6,554 nucleotides of DNA from CANHVK01 sp046304235. Its GTDB lineage: Bacteria > Bacteroidota > Bacteroidia > Flavobacteriales_D > Crocinitomicaceae. Positions 6,539 through 6,554 of this stretch are shown piece by piece. Position 1 is the stretch's first letter. Every line of letters begins with the position of its first letter. Location of the stretch: the NCBI GenBank assembly GCA_046304235.1, contig JBKCEW010000025.1, positions 1 to 6,554 on the forward strand, in the 5' to 3' direction. The notes under the pieces are model-generated. The model did no database searches. It worked only from the letters and a program-made list of their open reading frames with translations, and was not told where the DNA came from. Made by a program: the position numbers and the translations under genes.

Positions 6539-6554
6539 ATGAAAAAATTATTTT
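6539..6554 (+). CDS. Start of a further gene in the nusB operon (cut by window edge)
   Basis: An ATG at 6539 opens a frame reading MKKLF to the window end, 13 nt after the nusB stop and with the same A-rich upstream context. MKKLF is typical of the start of a secretion signal. In many Bacteroidota nusB is followed by a DUF1573-type lipoprotein or secreted protein gene and then yajC, which would fit, but five codons cannot prove identity. Confidence 0.5.

Overview
The window looks like a chromosomal housekeeping segment from a low-GC member of the Bacteroidota, most likely order Flavobacteriales. The evidence is the strongly A/T-rich DNA, Bacteroidota-type promoter boxes (TTTG, 19 nt, TAnnTTTG), the absence of clear Shine-Dalgarno sequences, a ~310-residue NusB, a short eukaryote/archaeal-type prolyl-tRNA synthetase with a zinc-ligand-poor C-terminal domain, and a leucine-dehydrogenase-like enzyme next to nusB. 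The family level cannot be fixed from the sequence alone.

Layout. Positions 1-4382 are all read from the minus strand. In transcription order they hold an ABC exporter half-transporter (4382-2631), prolyl-tRNA synthetase proS (2528-1053), an unrecognised 233-residue protein that starts right at the proS stop (1051-350), two identical tandem tRNA-Glu(UUC) genes (238-167 and 156-85), and the first 15 codons of ribosomal protein S20, rpsT (46-1, cut by the window edge). Positions 4474-6554 are read from the plus strand: a leucine-dehydrogenase-family enzyme (4474-5571), nusB (5581-6525), and the first codons of a further gene (from 6539, cut by the window edge). The two blocks diverge from a 91-bp intergenic region that holds promoter-like boxes in both directions.

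How the genes relate. The minus-strand block from proS onward is a translation cluster: aminoacyl-tRNA synthetase, tRNA-Glu pair and a 30S ribosomal protein, with an uncharacterised protein in the middle that is probably co-translated with proS. A near-perfect promoter lies just upstream of the tRNA pair, and no obvious promoter separates the tRNAs from rpsT, so a joint tRNA/rpsT transcript is plausible. The plus-strand block is a tight operon (gaps of 9 and 13 nt) joining branched-chain amino acid deamination with transcription antitermination/rRNA synthesis.

I see no phage, transposon, CRISPR or defence system here. The points most worth a second look are the uncharacterised proS-linked protein, the non-canonical catalytic Asp in an ABC half-transporter without a partner gene in view, and a promoter placed so that the dehydrogenase mRNA would be leaderless or nearly so.
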